Of a stretch of 64,000 bases of DNA, positions 1 through 8,453 are shown piece after piece (positions within the stretch are counted from its first letter, which is position 1; every line of letters begins with the position of its first letter). The notes under the pieces were generated by a model. It was not told the DNA's origin. It searched no databases and worked only from the letters and a program-made list of their open reading frames with translations. Made by a program: the position numbers and the translations under genes. The stretch is from Drancourtella massiliensis. Lineage in GTDB: Bacteria > Bacillota > Clostridia > Lachnospirales > Lachnospiraceae. Location of the stretch: assembly GCF_016900655.1 (NCBI RefSeq), contig NZ_JACJKH010000008.1, positions 1 to 64,000 of the forward strand, in the 5' to 3' direction.

Positions 1-1
1 A

Positions 2-391
2 AAGGCCAGCGGACCGGAAGATGTGATGGAGTGGATGCGTTTCTTTCGAGGGCAGAATAAAGAGGAGCTGAAAGAAGTGGCAAAGGGAAATGAATATCTG
101 GAAGGAGCATACGAAGATTTAGTAAAGATGAGCCTGGATGAGCAGAAGCGTCTAGAGTATGAAGCCAGAGAGAAAGCGATCCTGGATTACAGATCCAATA
201 TGGAGGGAGCCCGGAATAGGGGCTTCCAGCGGGGCATGGAGCAGGGCTTCGAGCGTGGAATTACTCAGGGAGAGCAGTCGATGCTGATTCAGCTTTACCG
301 AAAGAACCGTCTGACGTTGGAAGAGGCGGCAGAAGAGGCAAAAATGCCAGTAGAAGAGTTCCAAAAGCTTGTGGAAAGCAAAGAGGAATAA
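2..391 (+). CDS. Rpn family PD-(D/E)XK nuclease/putative transposase, C-terminal part (5' end outside window)
   Basis: The frame is open from the window edge, so only the last ~129 residues are seen and the nuclease core lies upstream. The visible part is the charged helical tail typical of Rpn (recombination-promoting nuclease) proteins: a Glu/Lys-rich helix, then G-rich heptad-like repeats (RGFQRGMEQGFERGITQGEQ) and a short helix with an EEAAEEAKMP turn. Family members are single-gene mobile-like elements of uncertain role that nick or cut DNA. It is followed at once by a fragment of an unrelated gene, which suggests past insertion or rearrangement. The family call rests on the tail pattern only. 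Confidence 0.7.
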   Translation, partial: KASGPEDVMEWMRFFRGQNKEELKEVAKGNEYLEGAYEDLVKMSLDEQKRLEYEAREKAILDYRSNMEGARNRGFQRGMEQGFERGITQGEQSMLIQLYRKNRLTLEEAAEEAKMPVEEFQKLVESKEE

Positions 392-393
392 TA

Positions 394-519
394 TACATTT
401 TTGCGGAAGGCGGTCTTCCGGTAGAAGATGTTGCGTGGGCATGTGACTGTTATGACGCAGCGCGGGAAATGCAGATCGGAACGTCTTTGAATCTCTGGGA
501 TATCCCGGCTATGCAGTAG
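394..519 (+). pseudogene. C-terminal remnant of an ornithine cyclodeaminase-family protein
   Basis: After the Rpn stop, another frame reads YIFAEGGLPVEDVAWACDC and ends LNLWDIPAMQ before TAG at 517-519. This matches my memory of the C-terminus of ornithine cyclodeaminase/mu-crystallin proteins (G-[MIL]-P-[VI]-E-D-V-[AS]-W ... G-[IT]-x-L-x-L-W). No start codon, ribosome site or N-terminal domain is present, so it is a roughly 42-residue relic. The rest was probably lost when the Rpn element or a deletion arrived. The family identification is from motif memory and not certain. Confidence 0.5.
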
Positions 520-565
520 TGTGCGGGTAGAAAAACAGCATGAAAAAGTGAAAAAGGATAGATTA

Positions 566-592
566 TCAGCACTCTTTTGGAAAGAGTGCTAA
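566..592 (+). promoter_or_regulatory. CIRCE element (HrcA operator) of htpG
   Basis: TCAGCACTC, 9 nt, GAGTGCTAA: one mismatch from the CIRCE consensus TTAGCACTC-N9-GAGTGCTAA. It lies 7 nt upstream of the -35 box of the htpG promoter. HrcA bound here would repress htpG until heat shock. Confidence 0.9.
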
Positions 593-599
593 TTTTCTA

Positions 600-628
600 T
601 TGACTTTTTCAGATCCGAGTATTAAGAT
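600..628 (+). promoter_or_regulatory. Sigma-A type promoter of htpG
   Basis: -35 TTGACT (600-605), 17-nt spacer, -10 TAAGAT (623-628), directly downstream of the CIRCE element and about 100 nt upstream of the htpG start. Confidence 0.75.
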
Positions 629-653
629 TACTGTTAGATGTGAAAAGAAGATA

Positions 654-699
654 TGCCGGCGGAGCTGAAAGTGCCATGAGAAGGAGTGCACCGCCGGCA
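654..699 (+). other. Stem-loop in the htpG 5' untranslated region
   Basis: TGCCGGCGG (654-662) pairs perfectly with CCGCCGGCA (691-699), giving a 9-bp GC-rich stem with a 28-nt loop that contains a decoy AAGGAG. It ends 11 nt before the true ribosome site (711-716). It may stabilise the mRNA or tune translation; there is no T-run, so it is not a terminator. Confidence 0.55.
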
Positions 700-725
700 C
701 GATATATGATGAAGGAGTGATTATC

Positions 726-2786
726 ATGTCAGTAAAAAAAGGAAGTCTTTCCATCAGCAGTGAAAATATTTTTCCTATTATAAAGAAGTGGGTGTATTCA
801 GACCATGACATTTTCTTCCGTGAGATGATTTCAAACGGATGCGACGCCATTACAAAGCTGAAAAAGCTGGATATGATGGGCGAATACAGCCTGCCGGAGG
901 ATTACAAGCCGGAGATTCACGTTGTAGTCAATCCGGAAGAGAAGACACTGAAATTCATCGATAACGGTATCGGTATGACAGCAGATGAGGTAGAAGAATA
1001 CATCACCCAGATCGCATTTTCCGGTGCAACCGAGTTCCTTGAGAAATATAAAGACAAGACGACAGAAGACGATATGATCGGCCACTTTGGACTTGGATTT
1101 TACTCTGCGTTCATGGTAGCGGATGAAGTGCATATCGATACTCTTTCCTATAAAGAAGGAGCTGAATCCGTTCACTGGGTAAGCGAAGGCGGCACAGAGT
1201 ATGAGATGCAGCCAGGCAATAAGGAAGGCGTAGGTACCGAGATTACTTTGTTCTTAAATGAGGACAGTTTACAGTTTGCAAACGAATACCGTGCAAGAGA
1301 AGTACTTGAGAAATACTGCTCTTTCATGCCGGTTGAGATTTATCTCGAAAAGGCCAATGCACCGACCGAGTATGAGACCATCGATGAGAGCGAACTGAAA
1401 GATACCGACGTCGTAGTAGAGCACATCCATGAAGATGCAAAGATGGAAGAGCGCGAGAATGAAAACGGCGAAAAAGAAATGGTAGAAGTTTCTCCGGCTA
1501 AAGAGAAAGTCAAAATCGAGAAACGTCCGGTTCCGATCAATGACATTCACCCGCTGTGGGCAAAACATCCAAACGAATGCAGTAAAGAAGACTACATCGA
1601 GTTTTACAGAAAAGTATTCCTGGATTATAAAGAACCATTATTCTGGATCCATCTGAATATGGACTACCCGTTCAACCTGAAAGGAATCCTGTACTTCCCG
1701 AAAATCAACACCGAGTACGATTCTATCGAAGGAACAATTAAGCTGTACAACAATCAGGTATTTATCGCGGACAATATCAAAGAGATCATTCCGGAATACC
1801 TGATGCTCTTAAAAGGTGTGATTGACTGTCCAGATCTTCCGCTGAACGTATCACGAAGCGCTCTGCAGAACGACGGATTTGTAAATAAAGTGGCTGACTA
1901 CATTTCCAAGAAAGTCGCTGACAAACTGACAGGAATGTGCAACACAGATCTGGAAAATTACGAGAAATACTGGGACGATATCAGTCCGTTCGTAAAATTC
2001 GGATGCCTCAAAGACCAGAAATTCTGCGATAAGATGATGGATTCCATCCTCTTCAAGAACCTGGATCACAAGTATCTGTCCATGAAAGAACTGATCGGCG
2101 AAGCACCGGAAGAAACCGAAGAAGAAAAGACAGAAGATCAGAAAGCAGAAACAGCAGACGAGAAGAAAGAGCCGGAGAAGAAGACTATCTACTACGTGAC
2201 AGATGAACAGCAGCAGAGCCAGTATATCAACATGTTCAAGAGCCAGGGCATGGATGCGGTCATCCTCTCCCACAATATCGACTCTCCGTTCATCACACAG
2301 TTAGAGCAGAGAAATCCACACATCCACTTCCAGAGAATTGACGCTGACGTCACAGATCAGTTCAAAGAAGAAGTGAGCGCAGAAGAAAAAGAAACATTCG
2401 ACAAACGCGCAGAAGAAATTGCCGGCATCGTGAAAAAAGCGATGAACAACGAAAAATTAAACGTCAAAGTCGAAAAACTCAAAGACGAGAGCGTTGCATC
2501 CATGATGACCCTCTCCGAAGAGTCCAGAAGAATGCAGGAAATGATGAAGATGTATGGCATGGGCGGTATGGACGCTTCCATGTTCGGAACCGACACCACA
2601 CTCGTACTGAACATCAACCATCCACTGGTACAGTACATCGAAAACAACAAAGACAACGAAAACATCAACCTCATCTGCCAGCAGCTCTACGACCTGGCAA
2701 TGCTGTCCAACAAACCACTCAACCCGGAAGAAATGACAGCATTCATCAAACGAAGCAACGACATCATGATGATGCTCACAAAATAA
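726..2786 (+). CDS. htpG: Molecular chaperone HtpG (Hsp90 family)
   Basis: Cytosolic ATP-dependent Hsp90 chaperone of 686 residues. The N-terminal GHKL ATPase domain shows FFREMISNGCDAITKL (ATP-site Glu/Asn), the FIDNGIGMTADEV motif and GHFGLGFYSAFMVAD. The middle domain follows, with LPLNVSRSALQND carrying the conserved catalytic-loop Arg, and then the C-terminal dimerisation domain. A Glu/Lys-rich insert at about residues 460-490 is typical of clostridial forms. I chose ATG 726, 9 nt after GAAGGAG; the in-frame GTG at 717 touches that site and is too close. It is a single-gene unit with its own CIRCE-controlled promoter. Confidence 0.95.
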   Translation: MSVKKGSLSISSENIFPIIKKWVYSDHDIFFREMISNGCDAITKLKKLDMMGEYSLPEDYKPEIHVVVNPEEKTLKFIDNGIGMTADEVEEYITQIAFSGATEFLEKYKDKTTEDDMIGHFGLGFYSAFMVADEVHIDTLSYKEGAESVHWVSEGGTEYEMQPGNKEGVGTEITLFLNEDSLQFANEYRAREVLEKYCSFMPVEIYLEKANAPTEYETIDESELKDTDVVVEHIHEDAKMEERENENGEKEMVEVSPAKEKVKIEKRPVPINDIHPLWAKHPNECSKEDYIEFYRKVFLDYKEPLFWIHLNMDYPFNLKGILYFPKINTEYDSIEGTIKLYNNQVFIADNIKEIIPEYLMLLKGVIDCPDLPLNVSRSALQNDGFVNKVADYISKKVADKLTGMCNTDLENYEKYWDDISPFVKFGCLKDQKFCDKMMDSILFKNLDHKYLSMKELIGEAPEETEEEKTEDQKAETADEKKEPEKKTIYYVTDEQQQSQYINMFKSQGMDAVILSHNIDSPFITQLEQRNPHIHFQRIDADVTDQFKEEVSAEEKETFDKRAEEIAGIVKKAMNNEKLNVKVEKLKDESVASMMTLSEESRRMQEMMKMYGMGGMDASMFGTDTTLVLNINHPLVQYIENNKDNENINLICQQLYDLAMLSNKPLNPEEMTAFIKRSNDIMMMLTK

Positions 2787-2794
2787 CTTTTTTA

Positions 2795-2840
2795 TTCAAA
2801 GGGGACGTGTTCCGATGCATCGGAACACGTCCCCTTTGAA
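2795..2840. repeat. Perfect 46-bp palindrome (23-bp arms, no loop)
   Basis: The sequence is its own reverse complement from 2795 to 2840, with core GGGGACGTGTTCCGATGCAT and its mirror. It is preceded by a T-run (2788-2793) and followed by an A-run, the reverse of an intrinsic terminator on either strand. It looks like a REP/palindromic repeat unit dropped behind htpG rather than a simple terminator. No second copy is seen in this window. Confidence 0.8.
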
Positions 2841-2890
2841 AAATCTGTATTGCAATCTGTACCGTACAACTTTTGTGCTTGTGGTGTTTT

Positions 2891-3382
2891 CTACCGATTT
2901 TCTTCAAATTCCAGTCCTTTTTGTGTGAATATTTTGGTTACCATGCTGTCCCATGTGTGTTCCAGGCTTTTGTCAAGTACAAATGTGTGGAAGGATGTTC
3001 CAGTGGTGCATGTGAGTCTGGTGCCGTCGAAGCGAAAGTTCAGGTACAGGCCTTTGATATCGCTGGTCTGGTATGGGAGTCCTTCGTTTTGGAGGAGGGA
3101 CTCAATCTGATCCGGAGCGAGGGAGAGAATGAAGTGGAAGCGTAATGGTGTCTGTTTTCCTTTGATGAGGGAGAAGCAGTATTCTCTTACCTGTTTCCAG
3201 CGGACGTAAGGCTCAGGGCTTTCATTTTCGGTGTCCGGATAGAATTCCGGGTGGTAGGTTCCGTCGATCTGGAAGGTGCAGTAGGTCGTGATTTCTCCGC
3301 TGATGAAGGAGAAATTGTCGAAGCGGCCGGACAACAGAAGGACGGACATACAGTTTTTTGTATTCATGATATAGCTGACCAT
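2891..3382 (-). CDS. DUF5721 family protein
   Basis: 163 residues, function unknown. The pattern FDNFSFISGEITTYCTFQIDG near the N-terminus, followed by an alternating strand/turn protein with WKQVREYCFSLIKGKQTPLRFHFIL, fits the DUF5721 family of Lachnospiraceae. The start at 3382 has GGAGG 8 nt upstream on the minus strand. No signal peptide or membrane segment is visible, so it is probably cytosolic. It is transcribed alone, convergent with htpG and divergent from the M18 peptidase gene. Confidence 0.65.
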   Translation of the reverse strand: MVSYIMNTKNCMSVLLLSGRFDNFSFISGEITTYCTFQIDGTYHPEFYPDTENESPEPYVRWKQVREYCFSLIKGKQTPLRFHFILSLAPDQIESLLQNEGLPYQTSDIKGLYLNFRFDGTRLTCTTGTSFHTFVLDKSLEHTWDSMVTKIFTQKGLEFEENR

Positions 3383-3481
3383 TCGTAAGCCTCCATGGTT
3401 TGTAGTTTCTTAATTTCCTTGTACCAGTATACCAGAATCGTTGTAAAAAAGATATAGACTTGTTTGGAAGTTCTCCCGGCG

Positions 3482-3510
3482 TTGACTTTTTGTCTTGTTG
3501 TAAGTAAGAT
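3482..3510 (+). promoter_or_regulatory. Promoter of the M18 peptidase-rluF-ligA-crp operon
   Basis: -35 TTGACT (3482-3487), 17-nt spacer, -10 TAAGAT (3505-3510). The two hexamers are identical to those of the htpG promoter, but there is no CIRCE here. Confidence 0.7.
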
Positions 3511-3548
3511 AGAGGTAGCGCAAAATGAGATCAGGAGGTCAGATGACG

Positions 3549-4835
3549 ATGAATGAAATAGAACGCTTGCTTACATTTACAAAGGAAGCGGTTTCCCCGT
3601 TCCATACGGTGGAGGCGGCGGGGAAGCTGCTGGAGGAGAAGGGATTTTCCCCGCTTTCCTGGAAAGAGGAATGGAGCCTGAATCCGGGCGGAAAATACTA
3701 CCTGGTTCACCATGGATCCGCGCTCTTTGCATTTACCATCGGAAAAGACGCAAAGAAGGAGCAGGAGATACGGATGGCGGCAGCCCATGGTGATTTTCCG
3801 GGATTTCGGATCAAACCGGATCCGGATATGAAGGCAGAAGCGTATATCAGGCTGAATACGGAGCCTTATGGAGGGGTGAATCTGGCGAGCTGGATGGACC
3901 GTCCGCTTTCGGCAGCGGGACGTGTGGCAGTCCGCGGGAAAGATGCCTTTCATCCGGAAATGCGGCTGGTAGATTTTGAAAAACCGGTTCTGACGATTCC
4001 GAATATTGCTATTCATCTGGACCGTGAGATGAATAAAGGAAGAGAATTAAACCGTCAGACCCAGATGCTCCCGCTTGCAGCCATGGGAACCGGAGCGGAA
4101 GAGAAGGGATTTTTTAAGAAATACCTTGCGAAAAAGCTGGATGTAGCGGAGGAGGATATTCTGGAATATGAGATGAATATCTACAATGCGGATCCGGGAG
4201 AGCTGATTGGATTTGAAGAGGAATTTGTATCCGGACCGAGACTGGACGACCTGACCGGAGTGCTTGCGATTCTGGAAGGCCTCTGGGACGGCGAAAGAAC
4301 GGGCGGCATCAATCTTGGAATCGTGTTCGATCACGAGGAGATCGGAAGCAGCACCAAGCAGGGAGCCGGATCGACGCTGCTTCTTCTGCTTCTGGAGAGA
4401 ATTGTGACAGCTCTTGGATGGGACCGGATGGATCTTCTGAGAATGCTGGAGGATACGATGCTGCTTTCTGTGGATGTAGCCCACGGTGTACATCCGAATT
4501 ATCAGGAAAAGGCGGATCCGACGAATCATCCGGTGCTGAACGGGGGATTCTGTATCAAGGAAGCTTCTTCCCAGAGCTACGCTACGGACAGCGAAGCGAT
4601 TGCCATTGTACAGGCACTCTGCGAGGAAGGAAAGATTCCGTACCAGAAATTTGTAAACCGCTCGGACGGAACCGGCGGCGGAACACTGGGAGCGATTGCG
4701 TCCGCCCTGGTACCGGTGCGGACCATTGATATCGGCGTGCCGCTTCTTGCTATGCATTCCAGCAGGGAATTGATGGGAAAGAAAGATATGAAAGCGCTGA
4801 CTTCCTTTATCCGCACTTTCTTTTCAGCGGAATAA
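3549..4835 (+). CDS. M18 family aminopeptidase
   Basis: Zinc aminopeptidase of 428 residues that removes N-terminal residues, acidic or neutral ones in characterised members, from cytosolic peptides. Metal and catalytic motifs appear in order: AAHGDFPGFRIKP (His, ~79), RLDDLTGV (Asp), DHEEIGSSTKQGAGS (Glu pair), SVDVAHGVHPNY (Asp) and AMHSSRE (final His). The HGD at the first motif varies from the common H-T/S-D. AGGAGG at 3533-3538 sits 10 nt before ATG 3549 and 4 nt before ATG 3543 (two residues longer); I prefer 3549. The stop overlaps the next gene's start by one base, so the two are translationally coupled. Confidence 0.88.
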   Translation: MNEIERLLTFTKEAVSPFHTVEAAGKLLEEKGFSPLSWKEEWSLNPGGKYYLVHHGSALFAFTIGKDAKKEQEIRMAAAHGDFPGFRIKPDPDMKAEAYIRLNTEPYGGVNLASWMDRPLSAAGRVAVRGKDAFHPEMRLVDFEKPVLTIPNIAIHLDREMNKGRELNRQTQMLPLAAMGTGAEEKGFFKKYLAKKLDVAEEDILEYEMNIYNADPGELIGFEEEFVSGPRLDDLTGVLAILEGLWDGERTGGINLGIVFDHEEIGSSTKQGAGSTLLLLLLERIVTALGWDRMDLLRMLEDTMLLSVDVAHGVHPNYQEKADPTNHPVLNGGFCIKEASSQSYATDSEAIAIVQALCEEGKIPYQKFVNRSDGTGGGTLGAIASALVPVRTIDIGVPLLAMHSSRELMGKKDMKALTSFIRTFFSAE

Positions 4836-5683
4836 TGGAAGATGAGAAAGAGAAAAGGGGAGAAAACAGGATTTTGAACAGCCAGATCGAACGACAGTTT
4901 CAGGAACGTTCCAAAAGAGAAGCTTTACGTCTGAATAAATTTTTGAGCGAAGCAGGGGTCTGCTCCCGCCGGGAGGCGGACCGTCTGATTGAAGCCGGCC
5001 GGGTGACCGTGGACGGAAAAAAGGCCGAAACAGGTATGAAGATCACGCCGGGACAGGAAGTCCGGGTAGACCAGAAACTGGTGAAACCGGAGGAGGAAAT
5101 GATTGTCCTTGCGGTCAACAAGCCAAGGGGAATTGTCTGTACGGAAGAGAAGCGGGAGCCGGACAATATTATCCGCTTTCTCAATTATCCGACCAGAATC
5201 ACGTACGCAGGCAGGCTTGACAAGGATTCCGAGGGACTTCTTCTGATGACAAATAACGGGGATATTATCAATAAGATGATGCGGGCAGGCAATTATCATG
5301 AAAAGGAATATCTTGTTACGGTGGACAAACCGGTGACAGAGGAATTCCTGCAGCATATGGCCCGTGGAGTTCCGATTCTTGATACGGTGACAAGACCATG
5401 TCAGGTAAAGAAAGAGGGGAAAAAGACCTTCCGGATTGTCCTGACACAGGGACTGAACCGTCAGATCCGCCGGATGTGCGAGGCACTCGGCTATAAGGTC
5501 GTGACGCTGAAGCGTGTGCGGATCATGCAGATCCGCCTTGGAGATTTAAAGCCGGGGCAGTACCGGCCTCTTACAGAGCAGGAGCTTGCAAGCCTGGACC
5601 GGATGCTGGAACACTCTTCCAACATGCCGGAGCGTGATCGGAAGAACCGGGAAAGAAAAGAGAACAGGAGACAGAAACCATGA
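4835..5683 (+). CDS. RNA pseudouridine synthase, RluF/RsuA type
   Basis: 282 residues. After a ~30-residue charged N-terminal extension comes an S4 RNA-binding domain (LRLNKFLSEAGVCSRREADR), then the RsuA/RluB/E/F catalytic domain with GRLDKDSEGLLLMTNNGD, whose Asp is the nucleophile, and the GLNRQIRRMCEALGY motif. Closest in pattern to RluF, which makes pseudouridine 2604 in 23S rRNA; the exact target is inferred. ATG 4835 overlaps the upstream stop. A TTG at 4874 after AAGGGGAGA is an alternative start that would remove most of the extension. The 3' end overlaps ligA by 4 nt (ATGA). Confidence 0.85.
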   Translation: MEDEKEKRGENRILNSQIERQFQERSKREALRLNKFLSEAGVCSRREADRLIEAGRVTVDGKKAETGMKITPGQEVRVDQKLVKPEEEMIVLAVNKPRGIVCTEEKREPDNIIRFLNYPTRITYAGRLDKDSEGLLLMTNNGDIINKMMRAGNYHEKEYLVTVDKPVTEEFLQHMARGVPILDTVTRPCQVKKEGKKTFRIVLTQGLNRQIRRMCEALGYKVVTLKRVRIMQIRLGDLKPGQYRPLTEQELASLDRMLEHSSNMPERDRKNRERKENRRQKP

Positions 5684-7662
5684 CAAAAATACAGGGAAGC
5701 ATAGAAGAAAAGAAGCAGAGGATGACCGAGCTTGTCGATCTGTTGAATGAGGCAGGACGCGCCTACTATCAGGAAGCGCGGGAGATCATGAGCAACTTTG
5801 AGTATGACAGGCTTTATGATGAACTGCTTTCGCTGGAGGAGGAGCTTCAGACGACCCTTGCGGCAAGCCCGACGGTGCATGTCGGATACGAGGTAGTCAG
5901 CGAGCTTCCAAAAGAACGGCACGAGCGTCCGATGCTCTCTTTGGACAAGACCAAGGAGGTGGGCCGTCTGAAAGAATTTCTGGGAAACCAGACTGCCCTG
6001 CTTTCCTGGAAAATGGACGGGCTTACGATTGTCCTGACCTACCGGGACGGGGCGCTTTTTAAGGCGGTCACCAGAGGAAACGGAGAAATCGGGGAGGTTG
6101 TTACCAACAATGCCCGGGTGTTCAAAAACATTCCGTTAAAGATTCCTTATCAGGGAGAACTGATTCTCCGTGGCGAGGCGGTGATCCGTTATGATGATTT
6201 TGAACGGATCAACGAGGAAATCGAAGATGTGGATGCGAAATACAAAAATCCGCGGAATCTTTGCAGCGGTTCCGTGCGGCAGCTGAATAATGAGATCACG
6301 GCAAAGCGAAATGTCCGCTTTTATGCCTTTTCCCTTGTGCGGGCGGATGGCGTAGACTTTGAGAACTCCAGAAAACGCCAGATGGAGTGGTTAAAAGAAC
6401 AGGGCTTTGAGACTGTAGAATATCATATGGTAAATGCAGGCACGATCGAGGAAGAAGTGGCCTGGTTTGCGGATCAGATTCAGAAAAATGAAGTGCCGTC
6501 CGACGGGCTGGTGCTTCTGTATGACGACATTGCTTACGGCCAGTCTTTAGGAAGTACTGCCAAATTCCCCCGGGATTCCTTCGCTTTTAAATGGGCGGAT
6601 GAAATCCGGGAGACGACGCTTCGGGAGATCGAGTGGAGTCCGTCCAGGACAGGGCTGATTAATCCGGTGGCTATTTTCGATCCGGTAGAGCTGGAGGGAA
6701 CGACCGTTTCCAGAGCCAGCGTCCACAATATCAGCATTATGGAGGAACTGGAGCTGGGCATCGGGGACCGGATTCAGGTGTACAAGGCCAATATGATTAT
6801 CCCGCAGATCGCGGAAAATCTGACCAGAAGCGGAGTACGGGACATTCCGGAAACGTGTCCGGTGTGCAGCGGGAAGACCGAGGTCCGGCAGATCCTGAAT
6901 GCAAAAGCGCTCTACTGTACGAATCCGCAGTGTCAGGCAAAACAGATCAAGGCATTTACCCTTTTTGTCAGCCGGGACGCCATGAATATTGACGGGCTTT
7001 CTGAGGCGACCATGGAAAAGCTGATCGGAAAGGGATTTATCCATGAGTTTGCGGATATCTACCACCTGGATGAACACCGGGAGGAGATTCGGGAGATGGA
7101 CGGTTTTGGAGAAAAGTCCTGCCAGAATCTGCTGGACAGCATTGAAGCGTCCAGAGAGACGACACTTTCCAGGCTGATCTACGCCCTTGGTATTGAAAAC
7201 GTGGGGGCGGCTACGGCAAAACTGATTTGCAGACAGTTTGATGACGATCCGGAAAAGATTGCCGATGCAGACCGGGAGGCATTGAGCCGGATTCAGGGAA
7301 TCGGGGATGTTATTGCCGGAACATTTACAGAGTATTTTCAGGATCCGGAAAAGAGAGCCCGGTATGAAAATCTGTTAAAGGAAGTTCATCTGCAAAAGGA
7401 AGAGCGGCAGGAGCAGCAGAGCTTTGCCGGAATCAATTTTGTCATTACCGGATCGGTTACACATTTTAAAAACAGAAACGAAGTCAAGGAAGAGATTGAG
7501 AAACGGGGCGGTAAGGTGACAGGTTCTGTAACATCCAAAACAAACTACCTGATCAACAATGACACCGAATCCACTTCCTCCAAAAACCGGAAGGCGAAAG
7601 AGCTCGGAATTCCGATTCTTTCGGAGGAAGATTTTCTGGATATGCTGAAAAACGAGGGATAA
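5680..7662 (+). CDS. ligA: NAD-dependent DNA ligase (divergent LigA)
   Basis: 660 residues, close to normal LigA length. Order: domain Ia (FEYDRLYDELLSLEEEL), adenylation domain with the nucleophile Lys at ~111 in WKMDG (usually KIDG), SDGLVL, OB region with KANMIIPQ, four-Cys zinc finger (CPVCSGK ... CTNPQC, ~391-420), helix-hairpin-helix repeats, and C-terminal BRCT (~585-660). It seals nicks using NAD+ in replication and repair. Several motifs differ from classical LigA: the Ia motif reads MSNFEYD instead of ISDAEYD, and KMDG replaces KIDG. It may be the sole ligase or a second divergent copy. It overlaps the rluF-like gene by 4 nt. Confidence 0.87.
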   Translation: MTKIQGSIEEKKQRMTELVDLLNEAGRAYYQEAREIMSNFEYDRLYDELLSLEEELQTTLAASPTVHVGYEVVSELPKERHERPMLSLDKTKEVGRLKEFLGNQTALLSWKMDGLTIVLTYRDGALFKAVTRGNGEIGEVVTNNARVFKNIPLKIPYQGELILRGEAVIRYDDFERINEEIEDVDAKYKNPRNLCSGSVRQLNNEITAKRNVRFYAFSLVRADGVDFENSRKRQMEWLKEQGFETVEYHMVNAGTIEEEVAWFADQIQKNEVPSDGLVLLYDDIAYGQSLGSTAKFPRDSFAFKWADEIRETTLREIEWSPSRTGLINPVAIFDPVELEGTTVSRASVHNISIMEELELGIGDRIQVYKANMIIPQIAENLTRSGVRDIPETCPVCSGKTEVRQILNAKALYCTNPQCQAKQIKAFTLFVSRDAMNIDGLSEATMEKLIGKGFIHEFADIYHLDEHREEIREMDGFGEKSCQNLLDSIEASRETTLSRLIYALGIENVGAATAKLICRQFDDDPEKIADADREALSRIQGIGDVIAGTFTEYFQDPEKRARYENLLKEVHLQKEERQEQQSFAGINFVITGSVTHFKNRNEVKEEIEKRGGKVTGSVTSKTNYLINNDTESTSSKNRKAKELGIPILSEEDFLDMLKNEG

Positions 7663-7664
7663 AA

Positions 7665-8351
7665 ATGGGAAATCATGCAGAAAATGAAATAGAAGCGTAC
7701 CTGCCCTTCTGGGAGAGCCTGACTGAGTCCCAGAAGGCGAAGATCCGTTCGGAGGCAGTGCAAAAAACAGCCGGAAAAGGAGAAATTGTCCACCGGGGAA
7801 GCGGTGACTGTCTGGGATTTCTGATTGTAAAAAGCGGGCAGCTAAGAGCCTATGTGGTCTCGGAGGAAGGAAAGGAGATCACGGTATACCGGATGTTTGA
7901 GAGGGATATGTGCCTTCTGGCGGCAAGCTGTATTTTCCGGAACATTGATTTTGAGATCTGGATGGAGGCGCGGGAGGAAACGACCTACTGGGTCATCCCT
8001 CCGGTCGTCTATCAGGAGCTGATGGATACGTCTCTTCCGGTCATGAAATATACAAACGACCTGATGGCGGAGCGGTTTTCCGACGTCATGTGGACGATGG
8101 AGCAGATCCTTGGAAAGAGTGTGGACAAGCGTCTGGCAGCACTGCTCATCGAGGAAGCCCAGAATACCGGGGAGGAGGAATTTTCCCTCACCCACGACCG
8201 GGCGGCGAGAGAGCTTGGAACGGCGCGGGAAGTGGTCACAAGGATGCTGCGGTATTTCCAGCAGGAGGGGCTTGTGCTTCTTTCCAGAGGAAAGGTCCGG
8301 ATCCTGGACCGGGACCGCCTTTATGCGCTGGCGGAGGAGAGTCTTCGATAA
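7665..8351 (+). CDS. Crp/Fnr family transcription regulator
   Basis: 228 residues: N-terminal cyclic-nucleotide-binding-like beta barrel (VHRGSGDCLGFLIVKSGQLR ... SEEGKEITVY) and C-terminal winged helix (SLTHDRAARELGTAREVVTR, then MLRYFQQEGLVLLSRGKVRI). No N-terminal Cys cluster of the Fnr type is seen; single Cys residues lie at 47 and ~82 and ~88, so redox sensing is possible but unproven. It starts 2 nt after the ligA stop and lies upstream of a thioredoxin gene, so it may control that gene or others in redox stress. Confidence 0.85.
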   Translation: MGNHAENEIEAYLPFWESLTESQKAKIRSEAVQKTAGKGEIVHRGSGDCLGFLIVKSGQLRAYVVSEEGKEITVYRMFERDMCLLAASCIFRNIDFEIWMEAREETTYWVIPPVVYQELMDTSLPVMKYTNDLMAERFSDVMWTMEQILGKSVDKRLAALLIEEAQNTGEEEFSLTHDRAARELGTAREVVTRMLRYFQQEGLVLLSRGKVRILDRDRLYALAEESLR

Positions 8352-8401
8352 AAAAGCGGCCGGCTTTGTGACTTTGTTACGGAAACAGGTGGGAAATTGC
8401 G

Positions 8402-8407
8402 TATAAT
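8402..8407 (+). promoter_or_regulatory. -10 box TATAAT upstream of the thioredoxin gene
   Basis: A perfect TATAAT lies 47 nt before the thioredoxin start. A good -35 at 16-18 nt is missing (TTGTTA lies at 22 nt spacing), which would fit an activator-dependent promoter, possibly using the adjacent Crp/Fnr protein. Confidence 0.45.
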
Positions 8408-8453
8408 AGGAGACAGAAACAAGGAAAACAACAATTCACAGGAGGAATAATAG

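Noticed and set aside
2795-2840. Intrinsic terminator of htpG
   Set aside because: The T-run is before the stem and an A-run after it, on either strand the wrong order.
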